Origin: Microbulbifer sp. MKSA007
GTDB lineage: Bacteria; Pseudomonadota; Gammaproteobacteria; Pseudomonadales; Cellvibrionaceae
Assembly (NCBI GenBank): GCA_032615215.1
Contig: CP128433.1
Coordinates: 1,013,501 to 1,077,500, forward strand
Reading direction: 5' to 3'
Length of the DNA stretch: 64,000 nt
This document shows positions 38,378 through 46,855 of the stretch, piece by piece. Each line of letters begins with the position of its first letter. Positions within the stretch are counted from its first letter, which is position 1. A program made the translations under genes and the position numbers. The notes beneath the pieces were generated by a model. It saw only the letters and a program-made list of their open reading frames with translations. It had not been told where the DNA came from and searched no databases.

Positions 38378-38405
38378 ACGGGACTCCATTTGGGAGTCCC
38401 GTTTC
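38378..38405 (+). terminator. Terminator of fabV
   Basis: Perfect 10-bp stem ACGGGACTCC / GGAGTCCCGT (38378-38387 and 38393-38402) with loop ATTTG and a short T-rich tail, 6 bases after the fabV stop. Confidence 0.8.
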
Positions 38406-38454
38406 TCCTTCCGTAATGCACTCCTACAACTCTTCCTAGCAAAGCTGCATAATC

Positions 38455-38492
38455 CGGTTTTTCGGTTTTTCGGTTTTTCAGTTTTTCGGTTT
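38455..38492 (+). repeat. 8-bp tandem repeat (CGGTTTTT, about 4.7 copies)
   Basis: Units at 38455, 38463, 38471, 38479 (CAGTTTTT variant) and a partial unit at 38487. The array ends 14 bases before the ATG of the aldo/keto reductase gene, in its leader or promoter. Confidence 0.9.
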
Positions 38493-38506
38493 ATGGGGGC
38501 TTTTCA

Positions 38507-39548
38507 ATGGAGTATCGCCAACTCGGCACCACCAACCTTAAGGTCAGCCAGATCTGCCTGGGCACCATGACTTATGGTGAACAAAATAATGAAGCTGAAT
38601 CCGCTGAGCAGCTCGACTATGCAATATCTCAGGGGGTTAACTTTATTGATTGTGCGGAAATGTATCCTGTACCGCCACGGCCAGAAACTCAGGGCCGAAC
38701 CGAGGAATATATCGGCAACTGGTTGGCTGCGCGAGGAGGCAGGCACCAGGTTGTTGTCGCAACTAAAGTGGCGGGCCGCAGTGCCGCCAATTCAGGTGTC
38801 GGTCATATTCGCTCGGGTCCCCGCCTGAACCGAGAGCAGATTTTGCAGGCTTGTGACGATTCCTTAAAACGTTTGCGCACTGACTATATCGACCTCTACC
38901 AGGTCCATTGGCCTGAAAGGCAAACTAATTTCTTCGGGCGCCTGGACTATACCCACGGCAGCGATGATGGTGTGTCTATAGCTGAAACATTGGGCGCACT
39001 CGAGGAGTTGGTTGAGCAGGGTAAGGTTCGTCATATCGGTGTTTCCAATGAGACCCCCTGGGGTATGTTTGAGTACCTGCAGCAGTCGATTGCCTACGGG
39101 AAGCCAAGGATTGTATCGATTCAAAACCCCTACAGTCTTTTAAACAGGGCTTTTGAAGTTGGCTGCGCTGAAATTGCTATTCGCGAGAGATGTGGCCTAT
39201 TGGCGTACTCCCCCTCGCATTTGGGGTTCTTTCGGGCAAGTATCTGGGGGAAGGAAGCCTGAGGGTGCACGACTTACCCGCTATGATCGCTTTCAGCGCT
39301 ACGCTGGAGAGCGAACCCTGGCTGCGACCCAGGCCTATGTGGATTTGGCCCGGGAGTTTGGTCTGGACCCTGCGCAGACGGCACTGGCATTCGTGAATCA
39401 GCAGCCATTTGTCACTTCAAATATCATTGGCGCCACAACTATCGAGCAATTGCGTTCCAATATTTCCAGCGTTGAAATTACCCTGGACAGTGAGCAATTA
39501 GCGGCTATCGAAGCTATACACCAGGGGAATCCCAACCCGGCGCCCTAA
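38507..39548 (+). pseudogene. Aldo/keto reductase (Tas-like, NADP(H)-dependent), two frameshifts as sequenced
   Basis: Cytoplasmic NADPH-dependent carbonyl reductase. Two single-base gains restore 347 residues, the length of E. coli Tas: one C in the run 39210-39214 joins LAYSP to LAFGVLSGKYL, and one G in the run 39246-39250 joins that to GGRKPEGARLTRYDRF. Family features are MEYRQLGTTNLKVSQICLGTMTYG, the catalytic NFIDCAEMYP (Asp, Tyr), VVVATKVAG (Lys), DLYQVHWPER (His) and the NADP-binding NIIGATTIEQL near the end. The start ATG 38507 follows GGGGG. A tandem repeat lies just upstream. Confidence 0.88.
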
Positions 39549-39697
39549 ATGGGCAGAGTCTGAATTCTATTGATTAAAGCCTGTGATGCCTCTGAAAGCC
39601 CCGCAGGAATAATGCGGAATGAATCAGGGGCTGCCCAACTATAATTGGGGTAGTTGCCATGAAAATATGGCTGCCAGAATAGATAGCGGTAATCGTT

Positions 39698-39931
39698 ATG
39701 GAAACTACTGGACATCACACACTGAAGGACCTGTTTTCCCAGTTGGGGCTGGCGTCTGAAGATGCACAGATCCATGAATTTCTGGTCACTCACTATTTGC
39801 ACCGTCACGAGAAGCTTTCCTCCGCCTCCTTTTGGAGCGATGGGCAGCGAGAGTTCCTGGAGAATGCCATCTTGGATGATTCGGATTGGTGTGTCGCAGT
39901 GGATGAGTTGGATACCCTGCTAAGGCACTGA
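39698..39931 (+). CDS. DUF2789 family protein
   Basis: Small 77-residue acidic cytoplasmic protein. LKDLFSQLGLASEDAQIHEFL, HEKLSSASFWSDGQREFLENAI and DSDWCVAVDELDTLLR match the DUF2789 layout. Function not known. No membrane segment or signal. Confidence 0.85.
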   Translation: METTGHHTLKDLFSQLGLASEDAQIHEFLVTHYLHRHEKLSSASFWSDGQREFLENAILDDSDWCVAVDELDTLLRH

Positions 39932-40037
39932 CCTCCTGTGGCTGTTACGCGCTCCCCGCTCTCTTCGCATAGGGTATACTACGTCGTTTTCAACCGACTT
40001 AGGTTGCGCCTCGGCGCCACACCCTGATATAGATCTG

Positions 40038-41003
40038 ATGGAAAAACCCCGATTTCGCGCGGCGCTGCTGCATCCTCGCTACTGGCTGACCTGGCTGCTT
40101 TTTGCACTATGGTTTTTGATCGCGCAATTGCCCTATCGCTGGCAGTTGGCCATGGGCCGTGCGTTTGGCCGCCTAATGCTAAGAGTAGCTACCAGCCGGC
40201 GCACGATTGCTGAACGCAATCTCGCGCTGTGCTTCCCCGAGCTGGGGGAAGATGAGCGAGATGAACTTCTTAGGCGTAATTTTGAGTCCAGTGGTATCGC
40301 TTTGATGGAAACCGGCATGGCCTGGTTTCGCTCTGCAGCGTGGTTACAGAAACGCTTTACCTTTGAAGGGCTGGAAGCCCTGCAGGCCATCCAGGCCCAA
40401 GGCCAGGGCGTTCTCCTGATGGCTATGCATTTCACTACCCTGGAAATCGGCGCCGCCATGATGGGGATGAGCATTACTCTCGATGGCATGTATCGGCCGC
40501 ACAAAAATCCGGTTTATGACTACATGCAGCGCAAAGGGCGAGAGCGCCATACTGAGAATGGCAGTGTTTATCAGCGTAAAGATGTGCGCGGGGTATTGCG
40601 AGCCCTGCAGCGCGGGCGTGCGGTCTGGTATGCTCCGGATCAGGATTATGGGATTAAGCAGGGGATCTTTGCTCCTTTCTTCGATGTTCCGGCGGCGACT
40701 GTGACGGGAACCTCACGGTTCGCCAGGGTCGGTAAGGCCAAAGTAGTGCCCTATGTGGTGACACGACTGGATGATGGCTCAGGTTACCGTTTGAAGATTT
40801 ACGATCCTATTGATCAGATCCCTTCGGGAGATGAGCTGCAAGATGCCATTTTGGTGAACCAGTTTATCGAAGCGCGTATTCGCGAGGCCCCAGAACAATA
40901 CATGTGGGTGCATCGCCGTTTTAAGACCCGTCCTGAAGGGGCAGAAAGCGTGTATCACGGGGTACGCAAAAAGAAAAAGAAACGCAAAAGAGTGGCGAGC
41001 TAG
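40038..41003 (+). CDS. lpxL: Lipid A biosynthesis lauroyl acyltransferase
   Basis: Inner-membrane acyltransferase that adds a secondary acyl chain to Kdo2-lipid IVA (LpxL/HtrB). In 321 residues: an N-terminal hydrophobic anchor (about 16-35), the catalytic H-x4-E in AMHFTTLEIGA, YRPHKNPVYDYM, VWYAPDQDYG and EQYMWVHRRFKTRP, all conserved in the family. The C-terminus ends in an unusual run of basic residues (VRKKKKKRKR). LpxL versus the related LpxM cannot be fully separated by eye, but the motifs fit LpxL better. Confidence 0.88.
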   Translation: MEKPRFRAALLHPRYWLTWLLFALWFLIAQLPYRWQLAMGRAFGRLMLRVATSRRTIAERNLALCFPELGEDERDELLRRNFESSGIALMETGMAWFRSAAWLQKRFTFEGLEALQAIQAQGQGVLLMAMHFTTLEIGAAMMGMSITLDGMYRPHKNPVYDYMQRKGRERHTENGSVYQRKDVRGVLRALQRGRAVWYAPDQDYGIKQGIFAPFFDVPAATVTGTSRFARVGKAKVVPYVVTRLDDGSGYRLKIYDPIDQIPSGDELQDAILVNQFIEARIREAPEQYMWVHRRFKTRPEGAESVYHGVRKKKKKRKRVAS

Positions 41004-41095
41004 TCGCACTGGCGCAGATACCCTGGCCTAAGTAACATACTGAACTGACTCTGGCGGTGGTATTCCGGGTGGAGTGCAAAAAATAAGGAGTGAGG

Positions 41096-41971
41096 ATGTT
41101 AACCGGTAGTATGGTGGCCCTGGCCACCCCAATGTACGCAGACGGAAGCCCGGATTGGGACAGCCTGCACAACCTCGTTGAGTGGCATATCGAGCAGGGG
41201 ACCCGAGCACTGGTTGCGGTGGGGACTACCGGTGAATCTGCAACCTTGGACTTCAATGAGCATATTGAGGTTATTCGACGTGTTGTGGACCAAGTGGCAG
41301 GTCGAGTGCCAGTGATTGCTGGAACTGGCGCAAACTCTACTTCTGAAGCGATTGACCTTACAGAGAATGCCGCCCGATGTGGTGCAGATGCCTGCCTGCT
41401 GGTTACACCTTATTACAATAAGCCCACCCAAGAAGGCCTCTACCAGCACTATCGTGCGGTGGCCAAGGCTGTCTCCATTCCCCAAATTCTCTACAATGTT
41501 CCCGGCCGCACAGCAGTTGACATGTTGCCGGAGACGGTACAGCGCCTGGCGTTGGTCGGCAATATCGTAGGCATCAAGGAAGCCACCGGTGATCTGAAGC
41601 GGGCTAAGGTTTTAATAGATACTCTGCCCGAAGGGTTTGCCGTTTACTCTGGCGACGATAGTACCGCGGTTGAACTAATGTTACTGGGTGGTCATGGAAA
41701 TATTAGTGTAACCGCTAATGTGGCTCCCGCAGCAGTGGCCCAAATGTGTGAAGCGGCGCTGGCCGGTGATGCGGTGACTGCACGGACAATTGACCAGCGA
41801 ATACAAATATTGCACAAAGTGCTGTTTTTGGAGTCCAATCCGATACCGGTGAAATGGGCTCTCCGGGAGATGGGTCGTGTCGACGGTGGAATACGCCTAC
41901 CTCTGACAAGTTTATCCCCTGAGCACCACGGAACAGTGCGCGAAGCTCTGCGTAGTGCCGGTGTACTCTAA
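41096..41971 (+). CDS. dapA: 4-hydroxy-tetrahydrodipicolinate synthase
   Basis: Condenses pyruvate with aspartate semialdehyde, the first step specific to lysine and diaminopimelate, and so to peptidoglycan. The 291 residues begin [13 protein letters not shown] as in other DapA and have [10 protein letters not shown] (GTTGE), [27 protein letters not shown] (Tyr) and the Schiff-base Lys in GIKEATGDL (about residue 161). ATG 41096 is chosen over in-frame GTG 41090 because AAGGAG at 41085-41090 is properly spaced. bamC follows 34 bases downstream, a usual gammaproteobacterial order. Confidence 0.97.
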   Translation: MLTGSMVALATPMYADGSPDWDSLHNLVEWHIEQGTRALVAVGTTGESATLDFNEHIEVIRRVVDQVAGRVPVIAGTGANSTSEAIDLTENAARCGADACLLVTPYYNKPTQEGLYQHYRAVAKAVSIPQILYNVPGRTAVDMLPETVQRLALVGNIVGIKEATGDLKRAKVLIDTLPEGFAVYSGDDSTAVELMLLGGHGNISVTANVAPAAVAQMCEAALAGDAVTARTIDQRIQILHKVLFLESNPIPVKWALREMGRVDGGIRLPLTSLSPEHHGTVREALRSAGVL

Positions 41972-42005
41972 ACCCGCGAACTGAGAATTAACCAGGATAG
42001 CTTTA

Positions 42006-43199
42006 ATGAAAAAATTGACCGTTGGAGCCGGGCTCTTTATCTCCAGTATTACGCTGGCAGGGTGCGGTGTGTTCGGCAACGATGGCTATTTCCGCGATCG
42101 CAGTAATGATTACCAGCATGCTGATAGCCTGACGCCTCTGCGGATACCTGAAGGTGTTAATACCAAGCACCAGGAGGAACTCTATGAGATCCCTCAGATT
42201 GCAGGGGAGCAGCTGGCCCAGGGGGAATTTGAAGTTCCGCGTCCTCAAGCGCTTTCAGTGAATGCGGGTCTGGAGAGAGTAAAGATTCAAAAGCTCGGCG
42301 GAGATCGCTGGGTGCTTGTATCCCAGCCTCCTGAAGAGGTGTGGCCCCAGTTGCACCAATTCCTTCGCAGCTCAGGCTTGAGTATAGAAATGTCAGATGC
42401 CAATGCGGGTGTGATGGAAACTACCTGGATGGCCTTTAAAGAGAGCCCTGACACGAAAGATAAGTATCGCTTGCAGGTAGAAACCGGTGTGCAACCCGAT
42501 ACGACAGAGATTCACGTACGCCACTTGTCTGTGCCTTCTGCTGCCCCGGTTGGCGGTAGCGTTAATTGGCCGGACCGCTCTTCGAGCCCTGAGCGAGAAG
42601 GGTGGATGATTGATGAAATGTCCACGGCTCTGGCGTCAGAAACAGCTGCTGCTACAGCCTCTCTAGTCGCCCAGGCGATTGGTAGCAGCTCTCTTAAAGT
42701 CCAGTTGAGGGAACCTGCTGGTCACGAGCCTTATATTGCAATGGGGCTCGAAATGGACCGGGCCTGGGCTACTGTCGCTCATGCTGTGAACTCCGGTGCT
42801 TATCGTCTGCACCGTGAAGATTCCGATATTGGACTTCTTTACGTCACCTACGATGAAGATCGTGCACTTGCTTCTGATGAAGAAGATAGCGACGGAGGCT
42901 GGTTCTCCTGGGGGAGCAAGAGCGATGAGGATGAGCTGGCAGAGAGCGCTGATCAGGTAAGCCTACAACAGATCTTGGCTGGTATTGATATGACTGAGGG
43001 TACTGAACCTGCTCTCTTCAAGGAAATCAAAGGCCTGGGAGTAGGAACCGCTACAAGCGAGGCTTATCCCGGTTATCTGATTGTTATTCGTGGCAATGAC
43101 GATGAGATTGAAGTGCGCGTGCGCGATACTCGCGGACAGCCGCTTTCAAAGAATGAAGCTTCCCAGCTGCTTCAATCTATCCAGCAGAACCTTATTTAA
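42006..43199 (+). CDS. bamC: Outer-membrane protein assembly factor BamC (NlpB)
   Basis: Lipoprotein of the BAM complex that inserts beta-barrel proteins into the outer membrane. 397 residues: signal with lipobox LAGC (Cys about residue 20), the early unstructured part (FRDRSNDYQHADSLTPLRIPEG) that binds BamD, then two helix-grip domains separated by an acidic Ser-rich loop (about 290-320). Located directly after dapA, as is usual. Its TAA overlaps the ATG of the next gene. Confidence 0.93.
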   Translation: MKKLTVGAGLFISSITLAGCGVFGNDGYFRDRSNDYQHADSLTPLRIPEGVNTKHQEELYEIPQIAGEQLAQGEFEVPRPQALSVNAGLERVKIQKLGGDRWVLVSQPPEEVWPQLHQFLRSSGLSIEMSDANAGVMETTWMAFKESPDTKDKYRLQVETGVQPDTTEIHVRHLSVPSAAPVGGSVNWPDRSSSPEREGWMIDEMSTALASETAAATASLVAQAIGSSSLKVQLREPAGHEPYIAMGLEMDRAWATVAHAVNSGAYRLHREDSDIGLLYVTYDEDRALASDEEDSDGGWFSWGSKSDEDELAESADQVSLQQILAGIDMTEGTEPALFKEIKGLGVGTATSEAYPGYLIVIRGNDDEIEVRVRDTRGQPLSKNEASQLLQSIQQNLI

Positions 43200-43972
43200 T
43201 GGGCCTGCGCTTCGCCTCTTTGGGAAGCGGCAGTAAAGGCAATGGAACAGTGGTCGCCAGTGGCGACCACTTTCTTTTGGTTGACTGCGGTTTTACCATC
43301 AAGGAAACCGAGCGTCGTATGGCGCGGCTCGGTATGTCTCCCGCTGATATCTCTGCGATTGTGGTTACCCACGAACACAGTGATCACCTCTCTGGTGTAG
43401 GTCCACTTGCGCGCAGATATGGCCTGCCTGTCTACCTGACGCCCGGTACTTTTAAGGCGCGTGATATTGGCAAGTTACCGGAGTTGCACTTAATTGAGGG
43501 GCATCAGCCTTTTGTTGTTGCTGATATTGAAATAACCCCGGTCGCGGTTCCTCACGATGCCCGTGAGGCGGCGCAGTTTGTGTTTCGCTGTCGCGGTAGC
43601 AGTCTGGGCTTGTTGACGGACTTGGGGACTATCACCCCTCATGTTGAAGCGCACTTTGGTGATTGTGATGCCTTGGTTCTAGAGGCAAATCACGATCCTC
43701 TGATGCTCGCTCAAGGACCCTACCCACCTTCGTTGAAGCGACGCGTTGGAGGCGCCTATGGCCACCTGAGTAATCAGCAGGCTGCTGGCTTTCTACAGCG
43801 TGTTGGCTATGAACAGCTACAGCACCTGGTTGTAGCCCATATCAGTGAAAAAAATAACAGTCTTGCCCTGGCAAAGGAGGCCCTGGCAGAGGTTACCGAA
43901 ACAGTGGAGAGCTGTATTTTTGCCTGTCAGCAGGAGGGATTTGACTGGCTTACAGTGGAAAGCCGAAGTTAA
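43199..43972 (+). CDS. MBL-fold metallohydrolase (YycJ/WalJ-like)
   Basis: Metallo-beta-lactamase-fold hydrolase of 257 residues. It begins LRFASLGSGSKGNGTVV, and the metal motif VVTHEHSDHLSG (HxHxDH) is intact near residue 58, followed by VLEANHDPLML and VVAHISEKNNS later. The family includes a probable exonuclease (YycJ), but no substrate is proven here. The ATG at 43199 overlaps the bamC stop by one base, so the two genes are translationally coupled. Confidence 0.92.
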   Translation: MGLRFASLGSGSKGNGTVVASGDHFLLVDCGFTIKETERRMARLGMSPADISAIVVTHEHSDHLSGVGPLARRYGLPVYLTPGTFKARDIGKLPELHLIEGHQPFVVADIEITPVAVPHDAREAAQFVFRCRGSSLGLLTDLGTITPHVEAHFGDCDALVLEANHDPLMLAQGPYPPSLKRRVGGAYGHLSNQQAAGFLQRVGYEQLQHLVVAHISEKNNSLALAKEALAEVTETVESCIFACQQEGFDWLTVESRS

Positions 43973-44000
43973 GGTCGCTATCTATCCCCAGCTTATATCT

Positions 44001-44036
44001 GTTTAAATGCGACAAAATTGTTTGTCGTATTTAAAC
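44001..44036. promoter_or_regulatory. Long near-perfect inverted repeat before the TauE/SafE gene
   Basis: Arms GTTTAAATGCGACAAA (44001-44016) and TTTGTCGTATTTAAAC (44021-44036) around ATTG pair over 16 positions with one G-T. It is 10 bases before the gene start at 44047 and has no U-run. An operator for a dimeric repressor or a translation-blocking hairpin are both possible. Confidence 0.5.
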
Positions 44037-44046
44037 GGGGTGGGCT

Positions 44047-44877
44047 ATGGAAATACTACTGGTTTATTTGTTGGTCGGTGCTGCTGCTGGAACTATTGCC
44101 GGACTATTTGGCGTAGGTGGTGGCCTGATCATTGTTCCTGCCTTGGTTTTTGTTTTCACCGCCATGGGGATATCCCCTGAAATCCTCACCCACATGGCTG
44201 TGGGCACCTCCCTAGCAACAATCATTGTCACTTCAATCAGTTCAGTGCGCGCTCACAATAAGAAAAGGGCGGTGGACTGGAAGATCTTTGGAATTATGGC
44301 TCCAGGCATTTTAATCGGCTCCTGGGCCGGTGGTGCCACTGCTGAGTTACTCCCCGGTGCCTGGCTGCAGCTGCTGATAGGCGTCTTTGCGATCGTGATT
44401 GCGGTGAGGATGTGGCTTAGTGGTGCCCGGCACGATCAATTAACGGAGGGGGCCGGCAACTTGCCAAGGTCATCGTTATTGCTATCTGCTGGGGGAGTTA
44501 TCGGCTGGGTATCGGCGATTTTTGGTATCGGTGGGGGCTCACTAACCGTTCCATTTTTATCCCGTTGCCGGGTGAAGATGCAGCGTGCGGTCGCTACGTC
44601 GGCGGCTTGTGGTCTTCCCATTGCGGTTGCGGGTGCGCTGAGCTTTGGTTTCCAGGGCTGGGGCAATCAGCTTCTACCAGAATGGAGTAGTGGCTATGTG
44701 TACTGGCCTGCGTTTTTTGGAATCGTTGTCACCAGCACGTTTTTTGCCCGCTTTGGTGCCAATCTCGCCCATCGCCTTTCTCCCAAAATGCTTAAGCATT
44801 GCTTTGCCGTTTTGCTGTTTATTATTGGGGTGCGCTTTATCTGGCTGAATGTCGGTCTGTTACAAGGCTTGCTTTAG
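44047..44877 (+). CDS. Sulfite exporter TauE/SafE family protein
   Basis: Integral membrane transporter of 276 residues with about eight TM helices and the duplicated family motif: first half TIAGLFGVGGGLIIVPAL, second half AIFGIGGGSLTVPFLSRC. The family exports sulfite, sulfoacetate or related organosulfur anions; the substrate here is open. The start lies right behind a 36-base palindrome. A bidirectional terminator separates it from the convergent POT transporter. Confidence 0.93.
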   Translation: MEILLVYLLVGAAAGTIAGLFGVGGGLIIVPALVFVFTAMGISPEILTHMAVGTSLATIIVTSISSVRAHNKKRAVDWKIFGIMAPGILIGSWAGGATAELLPGAWLQLLIGVFAIVIAVRMWLSGARHDQLTEGAGNLPRSSLLLSAGGVIGWVSAIFGIGGGSLTVPFLSRCRVKMQRAVATSAACGLPIAVAGALSFGFQGWGNQLLPEWSSGYVYWPAFFGIVVTSTFFARFGANLAHRLSPKMLKHCFAVLLFIIGVRFIWLNVGLLQGLL

Positions 44878-44891
44878 GCGAGGGAAAATAA

Positions 44892-44923
44892 AAAAGGCCA
44901 CTGCATAGCAGTGGCCTTTTTTT
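44892..44923. terminator. Bidirectional terminator
   Basis: A-run, stem GGCCACTGC / GCAGTGGCC (44896-44904 and 44908-44916) with loop ATA and a T-run to 44923, between the convergent TauE and POT genes. Confidence 0.9.
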
Positions 44924-44939
44924 GGAATACAGCTAAGTA

Positions 44940-46472
44940 TTAGGCCGTTTTAGTAGAGCCTTCAGCTGTCGCAGTATTCTGGGGTGCTTCTGAGTCAGTT
45001 TCCCAGTACTTGGACTTGAGACTGATCAGGGCCAGGATGCTACCCACTCCGATTGTGAACAAGCTGATTTGCAGGAACAGGTTTGGCATCTCAGCAACAT
45101 TGTTCGGATCAAAGTTACCTGACAGAAGACCGGCAAAGAGGTTGCCGATAGAGTAAGTCAGAACAAAGACACCCATCATCTGGCCAGCAAAGCGGCGAGG
45201 AGAAAGTTTACTTACTGCACTCAGGGCCACCGGGCTCAGGCAGAGTTCACCGACAGTGTGCAGGAAGTAAGTAGCTACCAGCCAGTAAGGAGCAACTTTC
45301 AGGCCCGCTGCTGCGTATTGAGCGGCAAAGAACATTACCAGGAAGCCACTGGCCATGATGATCAGGCCAAGTGCACATTTCAGCCCATAGGATGGGGTGA
45401 TCATGCGTTTGCCCAGGTTAATCCACAGCGCGGCAAAGAAGGGGGACAGGGTAATGATAAAGATGGAGTTAAAGCTTTGTAGCCAGGAGGTTGGCATTTC
45501 AAAGCTGCCAATCAGGCGATCCGTGTAGTCGCGGCCGAATAGGTTCAGTGAGGAGCCCGCTTGCTCGAAGCCCGACCAGAAAAAGGTAGAGGCTATACAG
45601 ACTAGGAATAGCGCCCACATTTTCTTTTTCTCTGACCCGCTCAGCTGGCCGCCAAAGTAGATAAAGCCAAAGTAGGCAAGGAAGGTCAGGGTGAAGGCTA
45701 CAGCTACGTACTTGGCTATTTCTACCGGGTTGATGGTGATAGTGCCATTCATCACCAAGCCGGTAATCACTGCAACACCGACTACAACAGCACCAATTAT
45801 GCGCCAAGCCAGTTTTGCCTTTTCTGGCGAAAGCGGGTTCTCGGGATTGAGGCTTGCGTCCCCCAGATTGTGGATAGTGCGGCGATACTGGATCAGGCCA
45901 ATAGCCATCCCCACAGCAGCGGCACCAAAGCCCCAATGCCAACCGACATTTTCACCGAAGTACCCGCAGACGGCATAACCGATGATTGAGCCCATATTGA
46001 TGCCCATATAATACAGTGCGTATCCACTGTCGCGGCGAACATCATCTGGTTGGTACAGGTGTCCAACTGCTGCACTGATATTGGGCTTGAGGAGGCCTGT
46101 GCCGGTAGCAACAAGGATCAAGCCTATAAAAAAGCTCCAACTGGTTGGGATCGCGAGCACAATATGGCCACACATAATGATGATGCCGCCGTACCATATG
46201 GTGCGTTGTCCTCCTAGTAGGCGGTCTGCAATCCAGCCACCGGGCAGGCCGAGGAAGTACACGGCGCCAGTGTAGAGCCCATAAATAGCTCCCGCTGCTG
46301 CAACGGTAAAGGCCAAGCCCTCTTCCTGAAGGCTGGCTGTCATAAACAGCACAAGCAGGGCTCGCATACCGTAGTAACTCATCCGCTCCCACATCTCAGT
46401 GAAGAAAAGTGTCGAGAGCCCTTTGGGGTGGCCAAAAAAGCCGGCGTCATTTTGGTCTGTATTTGACGACAT
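44940..46472 (-). CDS. POT family proton-dependent oligopeptide transporter
   Basis: Inner-membrane symporter that takes up di- and tripeptides with protons. 510 residues with 12-14 TM helices. The proton-coupling ExxER motif is visible in FFTEMWERMSYYGMRALL, and the PTR2 signature region follows as LLKPNISAAVGHLY. Near the end, GELCLSPVALSAVSKLSP is a standard POT block. Related to DtpA/YdgR. Monocistronic. Confidence 0.94.
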   Translation of the reverse strand: MSSNTDQNDAGFFGHPKGLSTLFFTEMWERMSYYGMRALLVLFMTASLQEEGLAFTVAAAGAIYGLYTGAVYFLGLPGGWIADRLLGGQRTIWYGGIIIMCGHIVLAIPTSWSFFIGLILVATGTGLLKPNISAAVGHLYQPDDVRRDSGYALYYMGINMGSIIGYAVCGYFGENVGWHWGFGAAAVGMAIGLIQYRRTIHNLGDASLNPENPLSPEKAKLAWRIIGAVVVGVAVITGLVMNGTITINPVEIAKYVAVAFTLTFLAYFGFIYFGGQLSGSEKKKMWALFLVCIASTFFWSGFEQAGSSLNLFGRDYTDRLIGSFEMPTSWLQSFNSIFIITLSPFFAALWINLGKRMITPSYGLKCALGLIIMASGFLVMFFAAQYAAAGLKVAPYWLVATYFLHTVGELCLSPVALSAVSKLSPRRFAGQMMGVFVLTYSIGNLFAGLLSGNFDPNNVAEMPNLFLQISLFTIGVGSILALISLKSKYWETDSEAPQNTATAEGSTKTA

Positions 46473-46855
46473 AAGCTGAAATTCCAGTTGTTATAGCTCT
46501 AATGCAATATGCTGTTGCATATTAGGAAGGCAGCCTGGCCAGGGAACTGAAATTTCGGTGCCCTTTGGCTAGCCAGGTAATTCATCCGTGTGTCAGAGTA
46601 CTATTTTTTTCCTGTATTGCTCTTGTTTAAAGAGGTCGGAATCGATCATTGGTTTGGACTGGGTGTTTCCAGCCAGCTCAAAGGTCCAAATGTTTGTAGC
46701 GCCTACCTCCTGCGTAACTTGGAAAGTTTACCAGCTGTCTATTTAACAGGCGAACTGTTGTGGGGCATTTTAAGCAAATGGTACCAGGGCACTCTATTTG
46801 CCCCTAAATTGGTGATAAATCCTGTTACAGTTCAAAATTTAGGGGGAGAAACGCT
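46473..46855. other. Divergent intergenic region, no gene supported
   Basis: The 383 bases between the POT gene and the TPR lipoprotein gene contain one open frame (from 46590) that ends 4 bases into the next gene, but it has no family resemblance, signal or ribosome-binding site. AGGGGGAG just before 46856 serves the next gene. Confidence 0.5.
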
